Source: Ctenosaura bakeri (taxonomy: Eukaryota > Chordata > Lepidosauria > Squamata > Iguanidae). From it: a DNA stretch of 64,000 bases. Location: NCBI GenBank assembly GCA_948474755.1, contig CAOLHI010000254.1:558001-622000 (forward strand), in the 5' to 3' direction. A model generated the notes under the pieces. That model saw only the letters and a program-made list of their open reading frames with translations. It made no database searches and was not told the origin of the DNA. A program made the translations under genes and the position numbers. Positions 9,801 to 23,000 of this stretch are shown here, in pieces (positions within the stretch are counted from its first letter, which is position 1; each line of letters opens with the position of its first letter).

Positions 9801-12800
9801 AATAAACTTTAGTTGGCTTTGAAATTAGTAGCATTAGGAGTGTCCTATTCAAATTATTAACACAATATAGTGTATTTTTATATATATATATATATATATC
9901 ACCTGCATGATAAAGAAATATTGAATAACAAATGAGCATTATATTACTAGTGCAAACAATTCTGTTAAAACTGTAAGACAGGACAAACACAACAAAAAAC
10001 ATGTTAACTCCCTGGTAATAGACATGTACCAGCAATTCCTGCTTTTAAGCATATATTGAAGATGTATCTATGTAGGCAAGTTTTTCCTAGGGTAGCCCAG
10101 CCTACCATTTAGTTTGTTCCTATGCATAGGTAGGTAAAATGTACTCCTTTTGTGTACTAGTTTCATACTGTACATATTTGATTTGTATATACCAGTTTGA
10201 AATCTGCAGCTGTAAGTGACTTATAAGTATTCATGAATAACAGGAAGTAAAATATTTACTTAGTTGAGCTGGAATTAAGAAATACATAATATCACAAGGT
10301 TAATATACAGCCTTAATTTCTTCAACAAATCTACTTGCATCACAGTGAATAAAATTTCCAATGGAAATTAACAGGTAAAAAATATCGGTAACCAGGTATT
10401 GTAGAAAGTTCAGAATGTTTGCAGCTATTAACAAGTTCTATACTTACTTTCAGTGCTTACTGAAATTACATGTTCCAGGTATCTAGCAACATAAACTATG
10501 AATTCTAGGGTATACATATGCCATCCTTTCAACTAATTCTGCATTTAGTTTTACTTTTTCCTCCCTGCCCCAAAATAAATACAGGCCTACTAACTTTGTG
10601 CGAAATCTGCATTTAACTTGAGCACTTCTCCAGCAATGGGTTGACTCTTTTTTAAGGAAAGGAAAGTCAGCAACCAATAGTACATTATTTATAGTTTTCT
10701 TTTTCTGTACAGACAGGAAAGGTAGGCAGACCACTAGTAAAAACAAATAAGTAAAATTGCACTGAAAGAAACATTAAGTACATTTCCCCTTTTTATTTCT
10801 AAACTTCATCAACAGACATCAGTACAGTGAGCCCTTGGCATTGATACCAAAATTTGTGGATGCTCAAGTCCCATTATGTACAGTATTGTAGCAAAATGGC
10901 ACCCCTTATATAAAATGCCAAAATCAAAGTTTGCCTTTTGGACTTTTTTCAGGCTATGGTTGGTTGCATCCATGAATATGAAATCTGTGGATATGGAGGG
11001 CTAACTGTATGTTCAGAGTTTAGATAATAACGACTTCCCTGAAATGTTTCTCTCTTAGCTTGATATCCTTGATCACTTCTGAGAAGTTGTAAAATATTAA
11101 ATAAAGTTGAGATGGGCATAAGTGCTGCAATAGTCATTAGTTAAACATCAGTGTTCCACTGGCTTTCTGAATTAAAACTGGAAATGTATAAAGAAGAAGA
11201 ATTAACAGTTTCTTGAGAACTACACTGCTTCTGTTTTTTTGTGAGTCATTTTTCTACGTAAGGATGAGTGAGCTTTCCTTACTCTTCTTCCTAACTGGCT
11301 GCTTCTCTGAAGTTTTTTGACCTTAGGCTAGAAGTATATTTTTATGTGAAGTTTGATGCAATCTTTTTTCTTTCTAAAGAGGGACTACTGAGTTCAGTGG
11401 GGTCCCTCTCAATTATATAGCAGGACTGAGGAACTAGGGCCTTTTAACACTACACAATTATAGTTGTATTTTTCCACTTTAGCTGCCATGGTACCATCTT
11501 TTGGAATCCTGTTTTGTGGTCTGGTGAGGCACTGGAGCACCCTAGGCTGAGAATTCTAGCTGCTAATTCCAGGTTTCTATAAGATAGAAATATGACTATT
11601 CAAGTAGAATAATATTGCTATAATTTTGTAGTGTTAATGAGCCCCAGTGTCCTGTGGGAAAAATTTGGCTTGCTATCAAGCTGTTCCATTGCAGGAGAGG
11701 GGCTCCAGCAGTTTTGCTCTTCTCTTTCCTGCTTTAATATTTCCTTGTCTGCCCTTTCAAAGTTGACAGTGATTTGATTTATAACCTTTTTTTTGTCCTG
11801 GATGGGAATATGGTATTAGCTTACAAAATCATACGATTTTTAGAATGACTTCAGAGGTAAGCTAAGATTATTTGGTTTACAGCATGCATATATTGTTTAA
11901 GGGAAGGATGAAGATATCATTTGGGAACTCTTTTTATTTTATGTGGCAAGAATGAATGATGAATTTGAATATAACCAAAACTAGATGATAATTAGCAAAT
12001 AAAATAAGGAAAGGTAAAAATAAAATTCAAAAAAATTTTTTAAAGAAGTTTTTCTTTCCCCCAGACTGATTCCACTAGTCCTTTACTATCTGGGGGAGTG
12101 CCGGCTGATATCCCATGGGCTGTTAAGGTAAGTGAATTGAAATTTTAGCTGAAGTGAATGTTTCATAGGATGCATCTCAAGATACCCCTTCTAAACTGCT
12201 TTGTAGTAGGTAGGGGTGACCCATTGAGACTTCTCTTTGCATAATCATCATATTAATAGTCAATTATTATTGACTATAATAGAATATAATAGAATATTAT
12301 AGAACAATATAGAATAATAGTCAATTTCTTCCTCTTTGTGGTGATTTGGCTTGTTTCAGTGATTGTTGATGAGCATAGAATGCACATCTACTTCTTATAG
12401 CTTGGATATTTGGTCACGTTTTTGAAGACTGTATGTGTGTGACTTTCTTGCTTCTCTCAGCTACTAGATATTTGTTAGCTGCTCTGGAATATGTAAGCAA
12501 GCATCTGCTGGTGGTCTGTGAAGCATAGGTGAAATCAGTTACTCTGAACAAAATTGGGAAAAAGAAGGCTCTTCCTATCTGCTAAAGATCTTGGTCATGC
12601 TCTCTTTCTCCTCCAACTTTACAACTTCAGCCGTTTCTTCTCCTGCTTTCTGTTGTTACATCTTTCTCCTTTGCCTTTCATGAATGCTCTACAGCCAGAA
12701 TACTTCACCTCATTTGCCACTCTGGCCATGTAATGCCTCTCCTGATATCCTTCCACTGGCTTCCAAGCCAGCAGGAACCTTTTTTTCCCAGGGAATTAAA

Positions 12801-15800
12801 GTCTTTTCATGGTCCTACCATCTTCTCTCTCTGCTCTTACACTCCAGTATGTGCATGCTTTTGGTTTCCACCCCCCCTCCAGATCTACTACCTTTCCATG
12901 CTTTCTGCTCTTTGTTCTTGACACTGCTTTCCAGAATGGTTGTCCTGACTGCCTGTATGGGCAGAATGATTGTAGTGACTGTCAAGCAGTGGCTCATTCA
13001 TGGTACTATGATGATGTGCATTCGTTTGAGAAGTGTAATTTTTGCCTTTACTGATGTACTTTGCCTTAATATTATTTCTGCAACCAGGCAGAAGACAAGG
13101 CCAAGTATGATGCTATCTTTGACAGCCTGATCCCAGTGAATGGACTGTTGTCAGGAGATAAAGTAAAACCTGTTCTGCTAAACTCCAAACTGCCAGTTGA
13201 TGTCTTGGGAAGGGTAAGTATGGCAGGCTTGTCAGCAATGCAGAAATACATATTTATATTGTGTGATTCTATTTCCTAACTGTTGGAGGATCTGCCAAAG
13301 GTGTTCTTTTATCCTTAATTTTTCTCTCTAGCAGGTTTATATATAAGGCCATAATAATAACTGTTCTGTTGTTGTAGTTCTAGTTGTTGTTGTAGTTGTT
13401 GTAGTTGTAGTTATTTTGAGGCGGAGACAACAATAGATTGACATACAGTAGTTAAAAACAGAACATCAATTAAAACAGTAGTTAAAATGCATATCCTCTT
13501 AAAAGAAAAAATACAAATATCTAAAAACAGACAATACATATTTAAAATTCCTTCTGAAATCTCCAGAAGGAATGCTTCTTTTGCCAGCCGAAACCTCATG
13601 TTTAGTGCTTAGAATATTTTATTTCTTAGGGTATTTATATAGCACATTTTATTGCAAAAATAAAGAAATAAAATTGATACATGTGGGGGTTCTGTTCCAA
13701 GAACCCTTGTGTGTACTGGAATTTGGAAATGCTTGCATCCTGTTATATTTAATGATGGAGATGTGCCTGTGGAATCTTCAGTGTGTCTGCACACATGTTG
13801 CTACCATTTTAAGTATAGGGATGCAACTCTTCACATGAACTGGAAATCATGATGTGGTGGTTGCAGGTAAGGAGAGCCCACTGTACTGAAATCCACTGAT
13901 TTTAGCAAAATATTATTTATTTATTTGTTTGTTTGTTGCATTTATATGCCGACTTTCTCCTAAGATGGGACCCAAGGTGGGTTCCAATAGGTAAAAAATG
14001 TTAAAAGCATGTCAACAATTAAAACATTAAAAGACATATAAAAGTGTACAACAATACATTTTGAAAAACAGCTAAAAATAAATAAAAAAGGTCTCCAGCT
14101 CACCCATTGAAGGCATGCTTAAATAGAAATATCTTTACCTGCCTATGAAGGGAAAGCAGGGAAGAGGGCAGCCTAGCCTCCTATGGAAGAGTGTTCCACA
14201 AGGTGGGAGCAGCCACTGAGAAGGCTCTCTCCCATATCCTTACTAGGCGAGCCTAGGATGGTGCTGGGACCATGAGAAAGCCTTCCCCTGCAGATTTTGG
14301 GACTCAAGCCAGTTCATATAGGGAGATCTGGTTTTTCAAATAGTCTGGACCTAAGCTGTATAGGGCTTTATAGGTCATAAGCAGCACTTTGAATTGTGCC
14401 TGGAAACAAACAGGTAGTCAGTGGAGCTGTTTCAAAAAGGAAATTGTGTGCTCCCTGTAACTGGCCTTGGTCAGCATTCTAGCTGCGGCATTTTGAACCC
14501 ACTGAAGTTTCCAAACTGTTTCCAAAGACAGCCCCACATAGAGCGCATTACTATATTTGAACCGTGTGTTACTGTAGCCAGATCTGATGTCTCAAGGAAC
14601 AGGCACAGCTGGCGCAAAAGTTTTAACTGTGCAAATGCACTTCTGGCCACTGCTGAAACCTGGGCATCCAGGCTCAGAGTTGAGTCCAGGAGAACACAAA
14701 GACTATGAGCCTGAGATTTCAGAGGGGAGTGTAACCTCATTCAGCACAAGCAAAGTCCCTATTCCCTGATCTGCCTTTGATAGACCAGGGGCACCTCTGT
14801 CTTGTCTGGATTAAGCTTTAATTTGTTTGCCCTCATCCGTTACATTAACTGACAACAGACATTGGTTCAACACCGAGACAGCTTCCTTGGCATCAGATGG
14901 AAAGGAGAGGTAGAGTTGGGTACCATCAGCATATTGGTGACACCAAACCCCAAAACTCTAGATGACTTCTCTCAGTAGTTTCATGTAGATGTTAAACAGT
15001 ATGGGGGACAACACAGAACCCTGAGGGACCCCACAGGCCAACGGCCAGGGAGTTGAACAGGAGTCCCACAGCATCTCCTTCTGAGTTCTCCCCTCTGGGA
15101 ATGACTGAAACCACTGTATAACAGTGCCCCCAAGGCCCACCCTAGAGGGTCAGCCAAAAGGATAGCATGGTTGATGGTACTGAAAGCCTCTGAGAAGTCC
15201 AGTGGAACCAACAGGTATACACACCCCCTGTCTAGTTCCCAGTACAGGTCATCCACCAAGGCGACCAAAGCTGTCTCCATCCTGTAACCAGGCCTGAACC
15301 CAGATTGAAATGAATCTAGTCCATTTCATCCAGAAACCCTTCAAGCTGAGAGACCACTACACGCCCCATAACCTTGCCCAAAAATGGAATATTGGAGACT
15401 GGCTGATAAATTATTCAAAATGGTGGGATCCAGGGAGAGCTTTTTTAGTAGCGGCCTCACCACAGCCTCTTTTCGGCATGCTGGAAACTTTCCTTGCTGA
15501 AGTGAAGCATTCACCATTCTCCTTACCCAGTCAGTCAGTCTTCCTCTAGCTGCTTTCAAAAGCCAGGAAGGAAATCAAGAACAGCAACCACAAAATCAAT
15601 AAAACAAGCAGTAATACATTTAATAGAATTTTCCTTTAAACAGGGAAATGAATTTTCAACTACTGTATATATGCTATTTTTGATTAGAAATTTGATTAGA
15701 TTGAAGAAAGGTGGCAGTGGCAGCCAGTAGTGGCTGGCCCCTGAAGTGGCACTGGTGCTTTCTCTTGTCCATGGAATGACCCTTGACTTATCCATGGGTC

Positions 15801-18800
15801 ATATCAAAGTTCATAATTTTGTCTCCAAAATCTGCCCTCAACTGATACATGAGGTTGACTTGTATATGAATACATATGGTAGTTGTGGAAACATCTTGCA
15901 CTGGGAGCCTGCTTGATCTAAATATGGAGATTAACCCACATTGTTCCACATCCCTGCAGCAGAGAAGGTTCTATTCTACACCACAATCAAACAAACTTCA
16001 TTAGGACATGATACAATAAGCAGTAGCACTCCTTCCTCCAGTAGACACAGTGAGGAGACCAGATCAGTCTCTTTATGGGAGGAAGTGATCTCTCAAATAA
16101 CATGGACACACATAACCCCTCAACCTCTTTTTAAAAATATTTTTGTTAACATACTAACATATACTTATCCAGAACATAAAGTAATACAACAACTTTGCAA
16201 GAAAAAGCATAAAACAAAAAACACAACCTGACGACATACCGTAAACAGCTAAAAAAACCGAACAAACACAAAACTACTATAGTTACAATGATACTAACTA
16301 TGGATCTAACAATGTACAAATATTGTATACATATCAATTACCTAATACATAAATAACTTATAAATAACAACAACAACAAAAAAGAACTTCCCTTGATTGA
16401 GAAGCAGCTGCATGAAACCAGTCAGGAACAGAGATAGGACAGATGGGGAAGAGATGCTGAATTTCTTATAGTTTGCCATTTTCCTGCTTAAAATCTTGCA
16501 CAAAGGGAAAAAAGAAGCTTGAAGGAGTGTTTTTTGAGGAAGGGAAAGGATTAAGCACTTTTTCTCTGGCTGCTTTTGTACTGCTTCTGATTGTACCCAC
16601 AATTAGATGTATTTAATTAAAAAACAAACAAACAGCCCACCAATCTGAGGGGAAACATTCATGGAATCCCATGTAGCATATACCTTGATCTGAAAATGCA
16701 TAGCACATCCCTAATAATCTGGTTGACAGGACAGTAGTGATGCAGTTTGAATTATCATAAATGTCATTTAATATTTGTAGGAGCAATAACTGAGGAAGAA
16801 ACAATAAAATTAAGTGTATTTAAGCACACTGATTTTTTTTTCTTAAATTAGTTGATACCTGTTGTGGATTATTCAAGGGCAAGATTTGAATGGCAGACTG
16901 GCATGCATAATATATAAGTAAAATCAAATGTATAAAAACATGTACTACGTTTGCTATTTTTTACTATGATGAATGATGAAAGACTGTGATGAAAGAAGAA
17001 TGGAATATTCTGTTCCTGCTGAATGTGTTTTATATTTTGGTTAGGTTTGGGAGCTAAGTGACATTGATCATGATGGAATGTTGGATCGGGATGAATTTGC
17101 AGTTGTAAGTATCCATACATTTTTGTCAGCTACAAAGTATTAAGGGTGGTTAACAGTGGTTAAGAGGGGGATAGCAGTACTTTTTGCAAGATAGTGTAAA
17201 TTCAGATACCTAGACTTAAAAACTGAACTGGTAACTTGCATCCAGGTGGTTAGAAGACTGGAGAAGCTAGGCTCATCTCCATGTGTCCTGCAGTATGAAA
17301 TCTATATGCCTTGGCATCTTATTCCCAGTCTCAGTTTACTTGCTTGATCTAGTCACAACCTCATAATTTCTTTCATTGTTAGCATTCTGCTGTAGGAAGA
17401 TAGGAAGTAGAAATGATTTTGCTCTGGCTATCAGCATCTGCAGAGGTTGGTATAAAAAGAGATCAGAATACTTTGGGGCAAAAGAGTTAACAGGAATTAA
17501 CAGGGCAAAAATGTCCTCATTTCAGCTGTGTAACTTTAATATGCCATACAGAAATACATATGCATCAACATATTTCCAGTACTATTCTTGTTGAGAGGAA
17601 GAGTGAAGTACCAAAGGCATTTCTCCTTTTTGTCAGGCCGCATTTAAACCTGTGGAACCTGATGGATATATCTTCTACTTTATTTCAAAAAAGTTCTCTG
17701 AAATTCCTGACAGGAATTTGTCAGAGTTCTTTTCTGAGAGAGGAGTTCTTTTGTCTTACTTCTTTAAACCCAATCCTACATCTTTCTTCCTCTCTGCAGC
17801 TCATTAGATAATAAAATAAACAAATAAGGGAGCCAGTTCTCTTGTCACTGGAGATGTGTATTCCCACAGGCTTCTCACTTATATATGTAACTTACAAGGG
17901 ATAAAAACATAATGATTAAACTTTTACCTGATGTTAAATTTTAACCAATAAAGTTACTATTCTTTGTGATCACAGATAATATTTGTCAGATGCAGTATTT
18001 TATGAAATGTTTTTGTTGTTGTTGTTGTACGCCTTCAAGTAGTTTCTGATTTATAGCAGCCCTAAAGCAACCTTATCACGGGTCTTCTGGTGCTGAGAGT
18101 ATTTAATGTGCCCAAGGTCACTCAGTGGGTTTCCATGGCCCCCTGGGTGACCCTGGGTACATCAACCACTGTCAGTGCCAGAAAACCCTGTGATATGTTT
18201 GCATTAGGAAATGTATAGCCTCTCAGAATTGTAATGTTTTTCCTCATGAAACTTTAAAGAGATCAGATTAGGTAGGGAGGAATCTTTTAGACACAGGGTA
18301 CTTGGATGTTGTTGCACTAAAGTTGATAACTGAACTTGCTTAATAATAAACTAATGATCTGTGTCATGAAGATTGTCTGTCTTCAAAATGTTTATTTAGG
18401 CCATGTTCCTGGTATACTGTGCTCTTGAGAAAGAACCTGTGCCAATGTCCTTGCCTCCAGCATTGGTGCCACCTTCTAAAAGAAAAGGTGTCAGTATCCC
18501 AGGTGCAATGCAGTTGTTGCCATCTTCAACATCCAGTAAAGACTCTCTTCAGTCCATATCACCAGTAGGCCTCTTGCCATCCAAAGCACCATTAACACAG
18601 GTACATTTATCAATGAATAGCATTTTATTTAACTTTATTTATGAAATGTGATGGAAGTGCAACCTGTATATTTTTTTTCCATAGTGGGTTGTCTCACCTA
18701 CAGACATGATAAAATACAATGAAATCTTTCTGAAAACTGACAAAGACATGGATGGCTTTGTTTCTGGCGTGGAGGCTAGAGAATTATTCTTGAAGACAGG

Positions 18801-20000
18801 TCTACCGTCTGCCTTGCTAGCACATATTTGGTAAGTTTGCTTTTTAATGTTACTTGCGGAAAATAGAAAATTTCCATTTTCTTAGTGTTGATTATGGATA
18901 ATTGGTTATTGTGATGTTATGGACTTATGTACAAAATTTTGTTGCAGTTATTAAATATATCTGAAGTGAAATATAGTTATGCGGAGGGCCAGTGTGGTAT
19001 AGTGGTTTGAATGTCGGACTACAATCCTGGTGACCAGGATTCAATTCCCTGCTCAGCCATGAAGACTCACTGGGTGACCTTGAGTGCGTCATACACACTC
19101 ATTCCCAGAAAATCCTGTGATAGGATCACTTTAGGGTCCCCATAAGTTGGTAACAACTTGAAAGCACACAACAACAATGGTTACATATGCAGTATGTCAT
19201 TGGTATAAGGTAAGGCTCTGTAAGGAGAGGTGAGAGGGTGGAATATTGGGAGTGAGTGGCGATGGTGGAATGTCTGAGGAGATTTTGAAAAGGCTGGTGT
19301 GTGGTGGTCTAGGACTGAGAGTTGGGTCTGTCAAGATTAGGGATTAGTTGGTGTCTGTGGCACAGCAATTAAAGGTAGTGGTGTCCTGTGGGGACATAAG
19401 ATGAACAAAGTCTCACACAAGAATCACAAGGGTATCTAGGAAGTTCCCCACAGTTAGTGACCACAGTGGTTGAGACAGTGAGAAGCCCACACATTGATGA
19501 CAGAGATGGGGATAAATGGAAGCCCTCTTGTTCTCAAATAATAATAATAATAAAAAAAAAATTATTTATATCCCGCCTCTCCCCATGGATTGAGGCGGTA
19601 CTACAACGGTACATTAAATACATTAAATGACCATTTTTCAGAGTAAAGTATATTGTAGGTGTGTGTATTTAGACACATGCACAGGTTTATGTACATGAAA
19701 AGGAATGGGCTATATTTTTAAGAAGTTACAGAATAATTTTATTATTAAGCACTTTCATTATTGATGTATATTTTTTAATCTGTTCACTTTGAGATTTATG
19801 TGCTGACTTTTTCTGGATTTTAAACAAGGAAATTAAACAATTCAAATAGAAAAGCACCTCAGACAGGACTAGTCAACTGCCCCAGAAACACCTTCCTGAA
19901 ATACTGGCTGGTTTAGTGCTGTGTAAAGACAGAGCTGATGCTCGGCTTCAGCTGGCCCTTAAACATGGCACTACCATACCTTCCTTGTACTGCTACCAAA

Positions 20001-20043
<43 letters not shown>

Positions 20044-23000
20044 CTGCTCCCACCAGGCCATCCTCAAGCCTGTATCCAGTGTCGTGATACTTTGTGCCTG
20101 CTGCCATGGATCACCAGTTTGAATGGGAGCCAAATGAGTGCTTGGTTCCACTCCACATAGGCCTCATTTATTAATTATCTAATGTTGGATTACATGAAAT
20201 ACAATGCCTGATGCAACATTTATGCTGGGCATAACATTTGGGGTAATTACTGTGATGGGTGGCTGCTACAGATAGGAGCTGAGTCATCTGGTTCCTTCCA
20301 AAAGAATCACCATCCATTGCAGGAGGCATGCTTCTCTGTTTTCTGTGGGTTGACAGAGTCAGCCATGGGAACCTCTGAGTCCACAAACTCTCAGCAGCTG
20401 GCTAATTATGCCAGTCCCTGATGACAGTCCTATATAGAGTTTGCTATTAGGTTTAATAATCAAGTATCTACTGTGTTTCTCGTTCCTTATAGTAAAAACA
20501 TCAACCCTAAGTAGAGCACAAGTGGGGCCAAATTTTGAATAACTGTGCTGGTTGTTTGTTTACCTATCCACAGGTAACTCGATTGCAAACTCTGATCTGT
20601 TTCAGCATGAAACACTATTGTATTGGATTCATTAGAACTTGTTAAGGAAGAAAACAGTCTGTTTTAAGTTGTTAACAGCAGAAAACACTGATTTCTATAT
20701 CTGTGTTCAGTATAAAAAGTACAGAAGGAAATTATATGTATCTTTCCTTTTAAGAAACGTTTGCTTGATTAGACCAAAATCTATCTAAATTCAGGATTCT
20801 TTCTCCAAGAAGACTAGCCAGGTATCTCCCAGATCTTCCACGCACAGCAGAAAGGGGGTTGGCTGTTGACATTTGAATGTCCATAGCATCTTTTGTTGTT
20901 TCTCTCTGCTGTCCTGAGGTTACTGTGATGTATATGTGAAACTACATAACAATGCCCACTATAATGTCATTAGTTTCCTGAATTGCTAAAATTGTATAAC
21001 TTTCGAAAGACTTTCAAGATAGCAAGTTAATATGGTCCCTGTATTTTTAAAGTCATATTCAAAGAAAGAACTCTCTCTTACAGGGCTCTCTGTGACACAA
21101 AGGACTGTGGCAAACTTTCCAAGGAACAGTTCGCTTTGGCCTTCCATTTCATAAATCAGAAGCTGACAAAAGGCATTGATCCTCCTCAGGTGCTGACTGC
21201 AGAGATGATTCCTCCATCGGAGCGAGCCAATCTACAAAAGGTGACATTTTGGGCATGTTATTGGGAGAAACAGCACAGATAAATGGACATAGAGAGCAGG
21301 TTTTAAAACGTCTTTAATATGTGGCTGTGCAACATAAAAACAGTGCATGGTGAAGTAGCACTGTGCTGCTTAACAGATACATGAATGAGTTTGGTGCCAT
21401 TTGCTCACTTTATTGGTATCATCATATTGGCCAACCAAGCAGACACGTGGTTTGTTTACATGAAGAAAATGAAAGCTTAAAGGGATTTCTTGAGAAGAGG
21501 GGCTTTTGGACCTTTACAAGTAGGGGGATGCTCAGCTTAATCTGACACTGCTGTGTGATTATAGCTGGAACAGATTACACTAATTAAAATGATGAGGGGC
21601 GTTCCACCTAGACAGAGGAGGCATGTGGGCAGAACTGTCCTCAGTATTATACTCAAGGGAAAAGGTATGCTGGAGCCTCCTGCATATGAACAAAAACCTG
21701 TGGTCAGGACGTACTGTTGAAATATATAGATAGATATAGATATAGATATATTTTTTCTGTCCTTTTTGGCATTTTTAGCTTATCTTCATGCTAAAGAGTT
21801 GCATAATTCTTATAATAATTTCAGTTTGATTAGTTGTTAGGTCTTATATTTGGTGATTGTGTTTATTTTTAAACAGTAAATAGTGGGTGAAAAAACACAC
21901 ACATTAAATTCTGACCTGTTTTAAGGATCTAGTTTTGTTGGGACTAGAAGGTTTCTTCTTGGTTGTGCTAAGCTGCATCTCTCTAGAATAAACTAAACTT
22001 CTTACCCAGAAACGACACTTATAAGGTTCTGCTTTTTGTTTGAATTCAGTAATATCAGGTTTATTTTTTGCATTATTTTTTTTAAAAAAACTGCTTTTAT
22101 TTCTTGCTTTACTAATATTTTGTGTATGTTTGCTTTCCTCCTATGTCTTTCCTAGTTTGGACTATATTTTCCATTCTGCACCATTCTGCTTTACATCTTT
22201 ATTATACTGTCAGTTTCTTAAATCTGCCATCTCAAGGTTAGAGATTCTTCACTTTTCCAATATTGACTGTTTAATAATGAGCGTCTTATTCATGTCATGT
22301 TTTCTTTGAAACAGTAGCATGCTACTTAATTCTCAGATTTTCATATGGCTGTTCTCATTTCAAGGTCTATGCTCTATCTGAAAATTGTACAGAATGGTGT
22401 GATGGGTGCCTGTATAAAAGAAATAACACTAGAATTGTGTCATTTATAAATATTTTTTTATCTCTGTCTGTGGCTAGGGACTGAATATGTCTTGATGTAA
22501 GATGCATTCATGCCTTAGAATTACACATTGACTTACTTGTCACATAGTTTATGCAGTCTGAAGTTTTAACACTATAGATCAGGTGTGGGAATCCTGTGGC
22601 CTTCAGATGATGTTGGACTGCAGCTCCCATCATCCATAGATATAGGCAGTGGGGAAAATGCTAGGAATTGCAGTTCAACAATATCTGGAGGATTGAATGA
22701 TTCCCGTCACTGCTGTAGAGTAATATAACTTGTAAGTGGGTGCATTCTAGAGTAAGCAAGTACTAGTATAGTAGTAAAGCAGGCAGAAGTTGTACTGCTC
22801 AGATTTGAGGAACGGATTGTTCCAAACATTATAAGGAATATGCTGTGGAATATAAGGAAGATTTTAGCAGTGCCATATATTCTGGTAGAGTAGAACTGTA
22901 GCTATAAAACTTTGGAAGTGATTAAAATATTCTAAACAGAGCTTTGACAGTTTCATTTTCTACTCGTCGCTTCAATTGCAGATGAAGAGTTTCTCTCCTT

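Larger units (their letters stand above)
18831..21083. other. EPS15 intron with SINE, LINE fragment and (CA)n
   Basis: Holds an ACA-SINE (18983-19178), a LINE 3'-end fragment (19540-19625) and a CA microsatellite (20004-20041), listed separately. The rest shows no gene. Confidence 0.5.

Noticed and set aside
12684..13130. A 148-codon plus-strand frame overlapping EPS15 exon d
   Set aside because: It ends inside exon d in the wrong frame and lies over a pyrimidine-rich LINE-like remnant; EPS15 exon d is clear in another frame.
18983..19060. A tRNA gene at the SINE head
   Set aside because: A and B boxes are present but there is no cloverleaf with a proper acceptor stem; the context is a SINE.
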